From positions 496,001 through 560,000 of the forward strand of contig NZ_RJKQ01000002.1 of the NCBI RefSeq assembly GCF_003751845.1: DNA of 64,000 nucleotides, written 5' to 3'. The number at the start of each line of letters is the position of its first letter. Positions within the stretch are counted from its first letter, which is position 1. This document shows positions 29,178-36,512 of this stretch, one piece after another. The notes under the pieces were generated by a model that saw only the letters and a program-made list of their open reading frames with translations, was not told where the DNA came from and did not search any database. Origin of the DNA: Enterobacter sp. BIGb0383 (GTDB lineage: Bacteria; Pseudomonadota; Gammaproteobacteria; Enterobacterales; Enterobacteriaceae). The position numbers were made by a program, and so were the translations under genes.

Positions 29178-30044
29178 ATGGCAGCAAAGATTATTGACGG
29201 TAAAACGATTGCGCAGCAGGTGCGCTCTGAGGTTGCTGAAAAAGTGAAGGCCCGCATTGAGGCCGGAAAACGCGCCCCGGGCCTGGCGGTTGTGCTGGTT
29301 GGCAGCAACCCTGCTTCGCAGATTTATGTCGCAAGCAAACGCAAAGCCTGTGAAGAGGTTGGGTTTATCTCCCGCTCTTACGATTTGCCGGAAACCACCA
29401 GCGAAGCCGATCTGCTGGCGCTGATTGATAAGCTGAACGGCGATGCCGAAATTGACGGCATTCTGGTGCAGCTGCCATTGCCTGCGGGCATCGACAACGT
29501 GAAGGTGCTGGAGCGTATCGCCCCGGACAAAGACGTCGACGGGTTCCATCCGTATAACGTCGGTCGTCTGTGCCAGCGTGCACCGCGCCTGCGTCCTTGT
29601 ACCCCACGCGGTATCGTGACCCTGCTTGAGCGTTACAATATCGACACCTATGGCCTGAATGCCGTGGTGATCGGCGCGTCTAATATCGTAGGTCGCCCGA
29701 TGAGTATGGAGCTGCTGCTGGCCGGCTGCACCACCACCGTGACCCACCGCTTTACCCGCAATCTGCGTCATCACGTTGAAAATGCCGATCTGTTGATCGT
29801 TGCCGTAGGCAAGCCGGGCTTTATTCCGGGTGAGTGGATCAAAGAGGGTGCTATCGTCATTGACGTCGGCATCAACCGCCTTGAAAGCGGTAAGGTCGTG
29901 GGCGATGTAAGCTTTGAAGAAGCTTCCGCACGCGCATCTTATATTACGCCGGTTCCCGGCGGCGTTGGCCCGATGACGGTAGCCACGCTTATCCAGAACA
30001 CGCTGCAGGCGTGTGAAGAATACCATGACACAGAGGACGCATAA
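29178..30044 (+). CDS. folD: Bifunctional methylene-THF dehydrogenase/cyclohydrolase FolD
   Basis: The 288-aa cytoplasmic enzyme converts 5,10-methylene-THF to 10-formyl-THF with NADP. Visible are the catalytic-lysine region [13 protein letters not shown], the substrate segment ILVQLPLP and the NADP-binding [14 protein letters not shown], ending with [14 protein letters not shown]. The start at 29178 gives [19 protein letters not shown] as in E. coli; an ATG ten codons upstream exists. ybcJ follows after 2 bp. Confidence 0.97.
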   Translation: MAAKIIDGKTIAQQVRSEVAEKVKARIEAGKRAPGLAVVLVGSNPASQIYVASKRKACEEVGFISRSYDLPETTSEADLLALIDKLNGDAEIDGILVQLPLPAGIDNVKVLERIAPDKDVDGFHPYNVGRLCQRAPRLRPCTPRGIVTLLERYNIDTYGLNAVVIGASNIVGRPMSMELLLAGCTTTVTHRFTRNLRHHVENADLLIVAVGKPGFIPGEWIKEGAIVIDVGINRLESGKVVGDVSFEEASARASYITPVPGGVGPMTVATLIQNTLQACEEYHDTEDA

Positions 30045-30046
30045 GA

Positions 30047-30259
30047 ATGGCGACATTTTCATTAGGTAAACATCCACATGTCGAACTGTGCGATCTGTTA
30101 AAGCTGGAAGGCTGGAGCGAAAGCGGTGCCCAGGCCAAACTCGTGATTGCCGACGGCCAGGTGACCGTTGACGGCGCGGTGGAAACCCGCAAACGCTGCA
30201 AAATCATCGCCGGTCAGACGGTGTCCTTTGACGGTAACACCGTAACCGTGACTGCCTGA
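30047..30259 (+). CDS. ybcJ: S4-type RNA-binding protein YbcJ
   Basis: A 70-aa single S4-domain protein, nearly identical to E. coli YbcJ (MATFSLGKHPHVELCDLLKL; VDGAVETRKRCKI). It is predicted to bind structured RNA. It follows folD by 2 bp and precedes an intrinsic terminator. Confidence 0.95.
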   Translation: MATFSLGKHPHVELCDLLKLEGWSESGAQAKLVIADGQVTVDGAVETRKRCKIIAGQTVSFDGNTVTVTA

Positions 30260-30266
30260 GTCTTCT

Positions 30267-30300
30267 CGCCCGGCGGCGTTCTGCCTGCCGGGCGGTTTCT
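30267..30300 (+). terminator. Rho-independent terminator after folD-ybcJ
   Basis: CGCCCGGC pairs with GCCGGGCG around a 12-base loop and is followed by GTTTCTTCC. It lies 8 bp after the ybcJ stop. Confidence 0.75.
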
Positions 30301-30424
30301 TCCTCCTGGCGTAAATACCCTTATATCCATAACGGTTTATTCTCGATCGACTTCAAATAATCACCAACTCGTCTGGCTGAATGTAAAAATTTAGTTGCGG
30401 GTTCGGGCGTGTTCTTAGACGATA

Positions 30425-30453
30425 AGTAGAACGTTCTACTAGAACGTTCTACT
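30425..30453. promoter_or_regulatory. Double palindromic operator upstream of the PTS gene
   Basis: Two copies of TAGAACGTTCTA lie side by side with centres 13 bp apart, and the whole 29-bp block is itself a perfect palindrome. Central CG and even symmetry are typical of LacI-family operators; the E. coli MalI operator has a comparable AAACGTTT core. The adjacent LacI-type regulator is the obvious candidate. The PTS start codon is 58 bp downstream. Confidence 0.7.
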
Positions 30454-30510
30454 CACAAAAAGAACAGCGCGATTACGCGTCATTAAGGGTTGTCACTCGG
30501 GGGAATCAGC

Positions 30511-32010
30511 ATGAGTCTGATATCAGGGTTTGTTAAATCGTTGTCTAAATTATCGATGATTGGCCGCGCGCTGATGCTGCCAATCTCACTACTGCCGGCC
30601 GCGGGTCTGCTGCTGGCGTTCGGCGATAAGTTCCATATGCCGCTGATGATGAACGCCGGTGGGGTTATTTTCGATAACCTGCCGATGCTGTTTGCAATTG
30701 GCTCGGCGGTCGGACTGGCGTCGGAATCCGGTATTGCCGCGCTCTCTGCTGCGGTCTCGGTGTTTATCACCAATATGACGATCGGCACCGTTCTGGGCAT
30801 TACACCGGAGATGGCGTCATCTGGCGGAAAATATGCGATGGTCGTCGGCATCCCGACGCTGCAAATGGGCGTCTTTGGCGGCCTAATCTGCGGGATCCTC
30901 GCGGCCTGGTGCTATAACCGCTTCCATGCGATGCAGCTCCCGGAGTTCCTCGGCTTCTTCTCCGGCAAGCGTTTTGTCGCCATCGCCACCGCCCTGCTCT
31001 CCTTTGTGCTCGGCCTGCTGCTGCCCTATGTCTGGCAGCATATCCAGGCGGGCATCGATGCCCTGTCGGTGATTGTGAACGGCGATAACCAGGCCGCCTC
31101 GACCTTTATCTTCGGTCTGGTCGAACGTGCGCTGATCCCGCTGGGCCTGCACCATATCTGGTATCCGTCGTTCTGGTACTCCTTCGGCGACTACACCACC
31201 CAGGCCGGTCAGGTGATCCACGGCGATCAGACAATCTGGTTCAAAATGCTGGAAGAAGGCGTTAAATCCTTTAGCAGCGACACCTACCATAACGCCGGTA
31301 AGTTTATGCAGGGCGAATTCCCGCTGATGCTGTTCGCACTGCCTGCGGCCTGCCTGGCGATGTACCACGAAGCGCATACCCGCAATAAGAAAATTGCCTC
31401 CGGTATTCTGTTCTCCGCGGCGCTGACCTGCTTCCTGACGGGTATCACCGAGCCGGTTGAGTTCACCTTTATTTTTGTGGCGCCAATCCTGTACGTGTTT
31501 AACGCCATTATGGCCGGTCTGGCGTATATGACCATGTATCTGCTGGATGCCCATATCGCCAAGTCGTTCTCCGCCGGGCTTATCGACTATATCTCGTTCG
31601 GGATCCTGCCGTCGTTTAACGGCTACCAGACCAACTACCTCAACGTGATTATTATCGGCGTGCCGATGGCGCTGATTTACTACTTCACCTTCCGCTTTGT
31701 GATCCGTCGCTTCGACGTGAAAACGCCGGGTCGTACCGATGCAACCGCCAGCGCAGATGATAAAACCGATAACGAGCTGGCGACGGAAATTATCGCCCTG
31801 CTCGGCGGCGCGCAGAATATCGACTCCGTCGGCTCCTGTATTACCCGTCTGCGTCTGGAAGTCACTGACGGTGAGAAGGTGAATAAAGATGGCCTCAACG
31901 GCGTCGGCGCACGCGGCGTGGTCTTCGTCGGCGACAAAGGCGTTCAGGTTATTTTTGGCGCTCGCGCACAGTTTATCGCGCAAACCATGTCAACGATGAT
32001 GGGCAAATAA
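30511..32010 (+). CDS. PTS sugar transporter subunit IIBC (glucose/maltose/GlcNAc class)
   Basis: The 499-aa protein has an EIIC domain of about ten helices (residues 1-400; LMLPISLLPAAGLLLAFGDK, GITEPVEFTFIFVAPILYVF) joined to a C-terminal EIIB domain with the phospho-cysteine in SVGSCITRLRLEV. There is no IIA domain, so it would use a shared one such as Crr. GGGGGA before the ATG at 30511 fixes the start. Neighbours are a LacI repressor and an SDR dehydrogenase. The architecture resembles MalX, but sequence similarity looks closer to glucose/GlcNAc transporters. The sugar is unknown. Confidence 0.88.
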   Translation: MSLISGFVKSLSKLSMIGRALMLPISLLPAAGLLLAFGDKFHMPLMMNAGGVIFDNLPMLFAIGSAVGLASESGIAALSAAVSVFITNMTIGTVLGITPEMASSGGKYAMVVGIPTLQMGVFGGLICGILAAWCYNRFHAMQLPEFLGFFSGKRFVAIATALLSFVLGLLLPYVWQHIQAGIDALSVIVNGDNQAASTFIFGLVERALIPLGLHHIWYPSFWYSFGDYTTQAGQVIHGDQTIWFKMLEEGVKSFSSDTYHNAGKFMQGEFPLMLFALPAACLAMYHEAHTRNKKIASGILFSAALTCFLTGITEPVEFTFIFVAPILYVFNAIMAGLAYMTMYLLDAHIAKSFSAGLIDYISFGILPSFNGYQTNYLNVIIIGVPMALIYYFTFRFVIRRFDVKTPGRTDATASADDKTDNELATEIIALLGGAQNIDSVGSCITRLRLEVTDGEKVNKDGLNGVGARGVVFVGDKGVQVIFGARAQFIAQTMSTMMGK

Positions 32011-32030
32011 GCCTGAGATGGTAAGGTAAC

Positions 32031-32064
32031 GCACGTCCTCCGCACCTGCGGAGGACGTGCTTTT
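32031..32064 (+). terminator. Strong intrinsic terminator between the PTS and LacI genes
   Basis: GCACGTCCTCCGCA and TGCGGAGGACGTGC form a perfect 14-bp stem with a 2-base spacer, followed by TTTT. It ends 25 bp before the regulator's start, so the regulator either relies on read-through or has a promoter in or over this stem. Confidence 0.85.
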
Positions 32065-32089
32065 GTGCATACGGATTCAGGGAAGGCAT

Positions 32090-33106
32090 GTGAAGAAAGT
32101 CAGCATTATTGATGTCGCAAAAGAGGCAGGCGTATCGGTGTCGACCGTCTCTCTGGTGCTGCGTCAGAAGGGTAAAATCTCCGCAGCCACCATCGACAAA
32201 GTGCAGGCGGCTATCCAGAGCCTCGGCTACGTGCATAACGTCGCCGCCGCTAATCTCCGCGCCAATACCTCGAATCTGATCGGCCTTGTCCTGCGTGACT
32301 TTAACGACAGCTTTTCCATCAAAGTGATGGCGAGCGTCGTGCAGCATCTTGAAAAACAGGGCTATATGGTGTTTCTCTGCCAGCCGCAAAATGAGGGTGA
32401 ATCACTGGTCCGCTGCCTGCTCTCCTTTAAACAGCAGGGCGTCGCCGGGGTGATTTATCTCTCTGCGGAAACGGTTGAAACCGCGCTGCCGGAGCCCATC
32501 CGCGAATGTGCGCTGCCGCTGGTGGTGGTCTCCCAGTCCCTGCTGAGTGGATCCTGCAACCTGGTGATGCGCGATAACCGCCAGGCCGCCAGCCTTGCGG
32601 CGCGTTACCTTATCGAACGCGGACACCGCAGCATCGCCTATATTGGCGGCCAGGGTAACGATTTAATTCGCCAGCAGCGCCTGCAGGGTTTTCACAGCGC
32701 CCTGACACAGAACGGGATGATTTTTCGTGACGAAGCCGCGCCCGCCTGCAGCGATGATACCCATGCGGCAAGCCAGGTGACTCGCCAACTGCTGGAAAAG
32801 AACAACACCATTACCGCCCTGCTCTGCCACTCGCCTGCGGCGATGATCGGCTGCCTTAACGGTATTCATCAGGTGGGACGCACCGTCGGGAAAGATGTCT
32901 TCCTGACCCAGCAGGTCGCGCTGATCGGCTTTGAGGATATGCTGCACGTCAATCTGACGTCACCGTCCTTTACCTATGTCTCGTCGGCCAGCGAAGAGAC
33001 CGGGCGCCAGGCCGCGGCGTTAATTATCCGCAACCTCAATGAGCCGGGCCTGCAGACCCAGCGCATTACCCTTTCCGGCGAACTGATTATCCGCGAATCG
33101 GCCTAG
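32090..33106 (+). CDS. LacI-family transcriptional repressor
   Basis: The 338-aa protein starts with the LacI DNA-binding domain (VSIIDVAKEAGVSVSTVSLV) with hinge region NLRANTSNLIGLV, followed by a periplasmic-binding-like sugar-sensing core. It is MalI-like in the helix-turn-helix region (STVSLVL...GKIS). The start is a GTG after GGGAAGG. It probably binds the double palindrome at 30425-30453 and controls the PTS gene. It converges with the SDR gene, the two stops lying in a shared CTAG. Confidence 0.9.
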   Translation: MKKVSIIDVAKEAGVSVSTVSLVLRQKGKISAATIDKVQAAIQSLGYVHNVAAANLRANTSNLIGLVLRDFNDSFSIKVMASVVQHLEKQGYMVFLCQPQNEGESLVRCLLSFKQQGVAGVIYLSAETVETALPEPIRECALPLVVVSQSLLSGSCNLVMRDNRQAASLAARYLIERGHRSIAYIGGQGNDLIRQQRLQGFHSALTQNGMIFRDEAAPACSDDTHAASQVTRQLLEKNNTITALLCHSPAAMIGCLNGIHQVGRTVGKDVFLTQQVALIGFEDMLHVNLTSPSFTYVSSASEETGRQAAALIIRNLNEPGLQTQRITLSGELIIRESA

Positions 33107-33846
33107 CCGCGACCCACAAACGGCATCTCGTTCGCCATAATGGTCATCTCCAGCACGTTAGTGGAGGCCGGTAGCGCCGCCATCATGGCAATCGCCGCCG
33201 CGACATCCGCCACGTCCATCATTGCTTCCGGCTGAATTCTGCCGTCCGCCTGATACACGCCTTTGCGCATCCGCCCGGACATCTCCGTTTCGGCGTTGCC
33301 GATATTAATCTGCCCGCAGGCGATATTGAACTTGCGACAGTCCAGCGAGATGGCTTTGGTCAGCCCGGTAATCGCGTGCTTTGATGCGGTATAGGCCGCA
33401 GAATAAAGACGCGGGGTCATGGCGGAAATCGAGGCGTTATTAATAATGCGCCCGCCCATCGGCCGCTGAACCTTCATGAGTTTGATCGCCTCCTGCGCAC
33501 AGAGGAAGCTGGCATGGACATTGACGTTAAACACCCGCAGCCATTCGTCGTAGGTAATCTCTTCGACGGATTTTGCCGGGCTGTTGTTACCGGCGTTATT
33601 AAATAAAATATCCAGCCGGCCATAATCCTGCTCGATTCGGGCGAACAGCGCCCTGACGGATGCGGGGTCGGCGACATCGGCGGCGTGCGGAATAAAACGT
33701 TGCGGATCGAAGCCCTCCGCGCAGGCGGTGAGTTTCGCTTCATCGCGTGCAACCACCACCACGATATAGTCCATCTGATAGAGGGCTTTTGCCGCAGCGT
33801 AGCCAATTCCCTTACTGCCGCCGGTTACCAGTGCTACTTTGGTCAT
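33103..33846 (-). CDS. Short-chain dehydrogenase/reductase
   Basis: A 247-aa classical SDR: cofactor motif TGGSKGIG (residues 8-15), NNAG at about 85, catalytic Ser and YTASK at about 150-160. Such enzymes oxidise or reduce sugars, alcohols or ketones with NAD(P). The ATG at 33846 follows GGAGAAAAG. Its position next to the PTS/LacI module suggests a role with the same sugar, but it is on the opposite strand with its own upstream region (33847-34086, no gene seen), so co-regulation is unproven. Confidence 0.88.
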   Translation of the reverse strand: MTKVALVTGGSKGIGYAAAKALYQMDYIVVVVARDEAKLTACAEGFDPQRFIPHAADVADPASVRALFARIEQDYGRLDILFNNAGNNSPAKSVEEITYDEWLRVFNVNVHASFLCAQEAIKLMKVQRPMGGRIINNASISAMTPRLYSAAYTASKHAITGLTKAISLDCRKFNIACGQINIGNAETEMSGRMRKGVYQADGRIQPEAMMDVADVAAAIAMMAALPASTNVLEMTIMANEMPFVGRG

Positions 33847-34086
33847 ATTCTTTTCTCCATGATAAGTCTCTTGCACGCTACGCCGATCTACAAAGATGTA
33901 AACGCGCATCCGCCCGAATTGTGGCGGCAGAATTTAAGCAACGGCATAAGACTGGTGGAGAGCGATGGTGAGGTAAGCCATTCCAATTCACAAAGTTTCC
34001 AGACCCTCAGGGGATAATTTCATAAACAACTTGCCTTTCCACCACTATCATATATGATTTATTTTATGATTATGTCAGGGGTGTTT

Positions 34087-34683
34087 ATGAAAATGTTAAG
34101 CGTGTCGGATAAGACATACAACAGGCTTGCCAGTCACGCTGCTGGCTTTGAAACGCCGGAAAGCGTTATTGAAAGGCTCCTTGATGCTTATGAGATAGAT
34201 ACAGATCCAGGCTCAAAACCCAAATTAACCTTCATTCCAGAAAATGAGGAAGAGTTCAAAGATAGACTAGTTGAGTCAGGCCGTGCCTATGTTGAACTAA
34301 GGATGGAGGATGGTTCCATTGAGGCTGGCGACTGGAAGGTGCATTCGTTTAAAAAAACCTCTAATTTGCGAGCTAATATATGGTCAGGCTATCTTCGAAA
34401 CTGGGGAAAGAGGGGCATAGTCTCAGCAACTTTTGAGGTTGTGCATTCACCGGACAGTTCTGACAAAATTGTACTATCAGCTCAATATCAAATGTACGTC
34501 ATCAATCAACACGCCAGCGGCTCGATTACCGTTAAAGTGAATGGAATGGACGCCCGACCAGTTAGACCAAATTTGAGGACAATAGCTGAAGTGCTTGGTG
34601 TAAGTATCACAAATTCTAACGGCAATGATCTGAATACTCGCCAACTTGGAGCAGCATTAATTAAAGCAATTAACACTCAGTGA
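34087..34683 (+). CDS. Hypothetical protein with SeqA-N-like segment
   Basis: A 198-aa soluble protein of lower GC than its neighbours. The first 35 residues (MLSVSDKTYNRLASHAAGFE, then SVIERLLDAY) resemble the ribbon-helix-helix N-terminus of SeqA and some antitoxins. The central part, with NIWSGYLRNWGKRGIVSATF, and the C-terminal LRTIAEVLGVSIT are not recognised. AGGGG before the ATG at 34087 supports the start; in-frame codons up to 34054 are open. It stands alone between two promoter-sized gaps. A hairpin (GCCGATC/GATCGGC, 34691-34711) without a T-run follows. Confidence 0.7.
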   Translation: MKMLSVSDKTYNRLASHAAGFETPESVIERLLDAYEIDTDPGSKPKLTFIPENEEEFKDRLVESGRAYVELRMEDGSIEAGDWKVHSFKKTSNLRANIWSGYLRNWGKRGIVSATFEVVHSPDSSDKIVLSAQYQMYVINQHASGSITVKVNGMDARPVRPNLRTIAEVLGVSITNSNGNDLNTRQLGAALIKAINTQ

Positions 34684-34802
34684 AGATAATGCCGATCGGT
34701 TAAGGATCGGCTGACCAACAGAGATGAGATGTCATTTGGTAATGCTCATAATTAAGCGCTAAATACGGTTAATAACTACTAGCAAATGCAAGGAAAAAAA
34801 CA

Positions 34803-35132
34803 ATGAACCTTAAACTCGTAGTAGCATTGATAGCCTCATTAACTTCAATCAGTACTATGGCGAATGAAGCGGCAAGCTCGAAACCATTGCCACTCCTTTC
34901 AAATTCCTACGCTGGCGTTCTTTGCGGCTCTCTTGATGGAGAGCCAGCTGGTGAGAAGTTAGTTTCACAAGGCGTGCAGAACATAAAAATCGCGACTAAA
35001 CGCTATCAATGGGTTTATCAGCAAGCCGAAGCCAAACGTGTTGCTGTCGCTTACGCGTACAGAGACAGAGACAAAGGCGGTGATTGCCTGGCAAATGTGC
35101 AGGACGAATACTGGGCACCGAAAAATCAGTAA
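34803..35132 (+). CDS. Small exported hypothetical protein
   Basis: A 109-aa protein with a clear signal peptide (MNLKLVVALIASLTSISTMA) and a mature domain of about 88 aa with two Cys (VLCGSLDG; GGDCLANVQDEYW), likely periplasmic and disulfide-bonded. AAGGA precedes the ATG. Not recognised. Together with the gene at 34087 it forms a small AT-richer islet upstream of the RIO kinase. Confidence 0.7.
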   Translation: MNLKLVVALIASLTSISTMANEAASSKPLPLLSNSYAGVLCGSLDGEPAGEKLVSQGVQNIKIATKRYQWVYQQAEAKRVAVAYAYRDRDKGGDCLANVQDEYWAPKNQ

Positions 35133-35208
35133 CCGTCTGACCTGATTCAACTTATCATCTCCGTGAAAAATGGGGGGATCAACGGACTAAAATGCGGTAT
35201 AAAGCGGC

Positions 35209-36063
35209 ATGAAAATCCCAAACAGAATCCAGCCCCTGGTCGATGATGGCCTGATTGACGACGTGCTTCAACGACTGAAAAGCGGTAAAGAAGCTGACGT
35301 TTACACCGTGCTATGCGGTGATAAAGTTCAGTGCGCCAAAGTCTATAAAGAAGCGACGCAGCGTAGCTTTAAGCAGGCGGTGCAGTATCAGGAAGGGCGT
35401 AAAGTCCGCAATACGCGTAATGCCCGCGCCATGCAAAAAAGCTCGAAGTTCGGTCGCAAGCAGCAGGAAGAGGTCTGGCAAACGGCGGAGGTTGATGCCT
35501 TGTTCCGCCTTGCCAACGCCGGAGTGCGCGTGCCGCAGCCCTATCTGTGCATAGACGGCGTGTTGCTCATGGAGCTGGTCACCGATGCCGATGGCGCGGT
35601 TGCGCCACGTCTTAGCGATGTGTCCCTGACGGAAGAAGAGGCCGTTGCTGATTTCCATACGATGATCCGCAATATCGTGCGCATGCTGTGTGCCGGGATT
35701 GTGCATGGCGATCTGTCGGAGTTTAATGTGCTGCTTGATGCGCAGGGGCCGGTCATTATCGACCTGCCGCAGGCCGTTGACGCCGCCGCAAACAACCACG
35801 CTGAGTCTATGTTTGAACGTGATGTGAATAACATCACCTCTTACTACGGTCAGTTCGCCCCGCAGCTATTGAAAACGCGCTATGCGAAAGAGATCTGGGC
35901 GTTATATGAAGACGGAAAATTAACGCCAGAATCCTCGCTAACCGGCCTTTTTGTCGAAGAGCTCCATGATGTCGATATGGATTCGCTGCTGGATGAAATC
36001 ATTACGGCAGAAGATGAGTTTTACGAACGTCAGCGTGCGGCCAAAGAGCGGGACGATGAGTAA
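35209..36063 (+). CDS. RIO-type serine/threonine protein kinase
   Basis: The 284-aa protein has the RIO fold: nucleotide loop GKEADVYTV, ATP-lysine in CAKVYKEAT, catalytic loop GIVHGDLSEFNVLL and metal-binding IIDLPQAV in place of DFG. A long Arg/Lys-rich insert follows the first strands (RKVRNTRNARAMQKSSKFGR). RIO kinases act in ribosome maturation in eukaryotes and archaea; bacterial members such as PA4780-like kinases have little-known targets. A monocistronic gene converging with a lipoprotein gene. Confidence 0.9.
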   Translation: MKIPNRIQPLVDDGLIDDVLQRLKSGKEADVYTVLCGDKVQCAKVYKEATQRSFKQAVQYQEGRKVRNTRNARAMQKSSKFGRKQQEEVWQTAEVDALFRLANAGVRVPQPYLCIDGVLLMELVTDADGAVAPRLSDVSLTEEEAVADFHTMIRNIVRMLCAGIVHGDLSEFNVLLDAQGPVIIDLPQAVDAAANNHAESMFERDVNNITSYYGQFAPQLLKTRYAKEIWALYEDGKLTPESSLTGLFVEELHDVDMDSLLDEIITAEDEFYERQRAAKERDDE

Positions 36064-36077
36064 AACTAGCCTCAGAA

Positions 36078-36440
36078 TCAGTCCAACTCCCGCTGGCACT
36101 GCTTAACCATCGTCAGTAACTGCCGTTCGGTCTGCGGTTCACTGCGCCCGTAGAAGAGATCGATACTGGTTTGCTTACCGGAAGAGTTCATATCCAGCCA
36201 CGCAACAACCGCATTATGCTGGTCCAGGAGGTTATACCGCCTGCCACCGCCGGGAAGACGGTCATCCTCAGTGAGACGTAGCGCCTGGCGAATCGCTTCG
36301 CTGTCCAGACAGCGGTAGGTCCGATCCATACTGGCTGAAAAACTGGACGTCTTTAGCTGCGGATGCATCCCGACTTTACCCAGGTTAACACAGCCTGAGA
36401 GCAGGCTGAGGGAAACAACCAATATCATACGATTAAACAT
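36078..36440 (-). CDS. Lipoprotein of unknown function
   Basis: A 120-aa protein with a type II signal peptide and lipobox LLSGC (Cys17). After cleavage it starts CVNLGKVG, with no Asp at +2, so outer-membrane sorting is expected. The mature part has two further Cys and a possible ligand-binding region, RYNLLDQHNAVVAWLDMNSS. AAGG lies upstream of the ATG. I do not recognise the family. Confidence 0.75.
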   Translation of the reverse strand: MFNRMILVVSLSLLSGCVNLGKVGMHPQLKTSSFSASMDRTYRCLDSEAIRQALRLTEDDRLPGGGRRYNLLDQHNAVVAWLDMNSSGKQTSIDLFYGRSEPQTERQLLTMVKQCQRELD

Positions 36441-36512
36441 CTTTGCCGCCTTATCATTGATACGCCACCGCGCTGATAATAGCAGCGCGGCGGCAACGGC
36501 AAATCAACGAGA

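Noticed and set aside
29088-30077. Open frame of 329 codons antisense to folD
   Set aside because: Mirror of folD coding bias; it also runs over the folD promoter, which is unlikely.
30883-31983. Open frame of 366 codons antisense to the PTS gene
   Set aside because: Shadow of a membrane protein gene; no domain seen.
30511-32010. Naming the PTS gene malX
   Set aside because: Domain layout and LacI neighbour agree, but sequence in the IIC domain looks closer to the glucose/GlcNAc branch and malY is absent.
34691-34711. Rho-independent terminator after the 34087 gene
   Set aside because: A 7-bp stem exists but no T-run follows; noted only within the gene entry.
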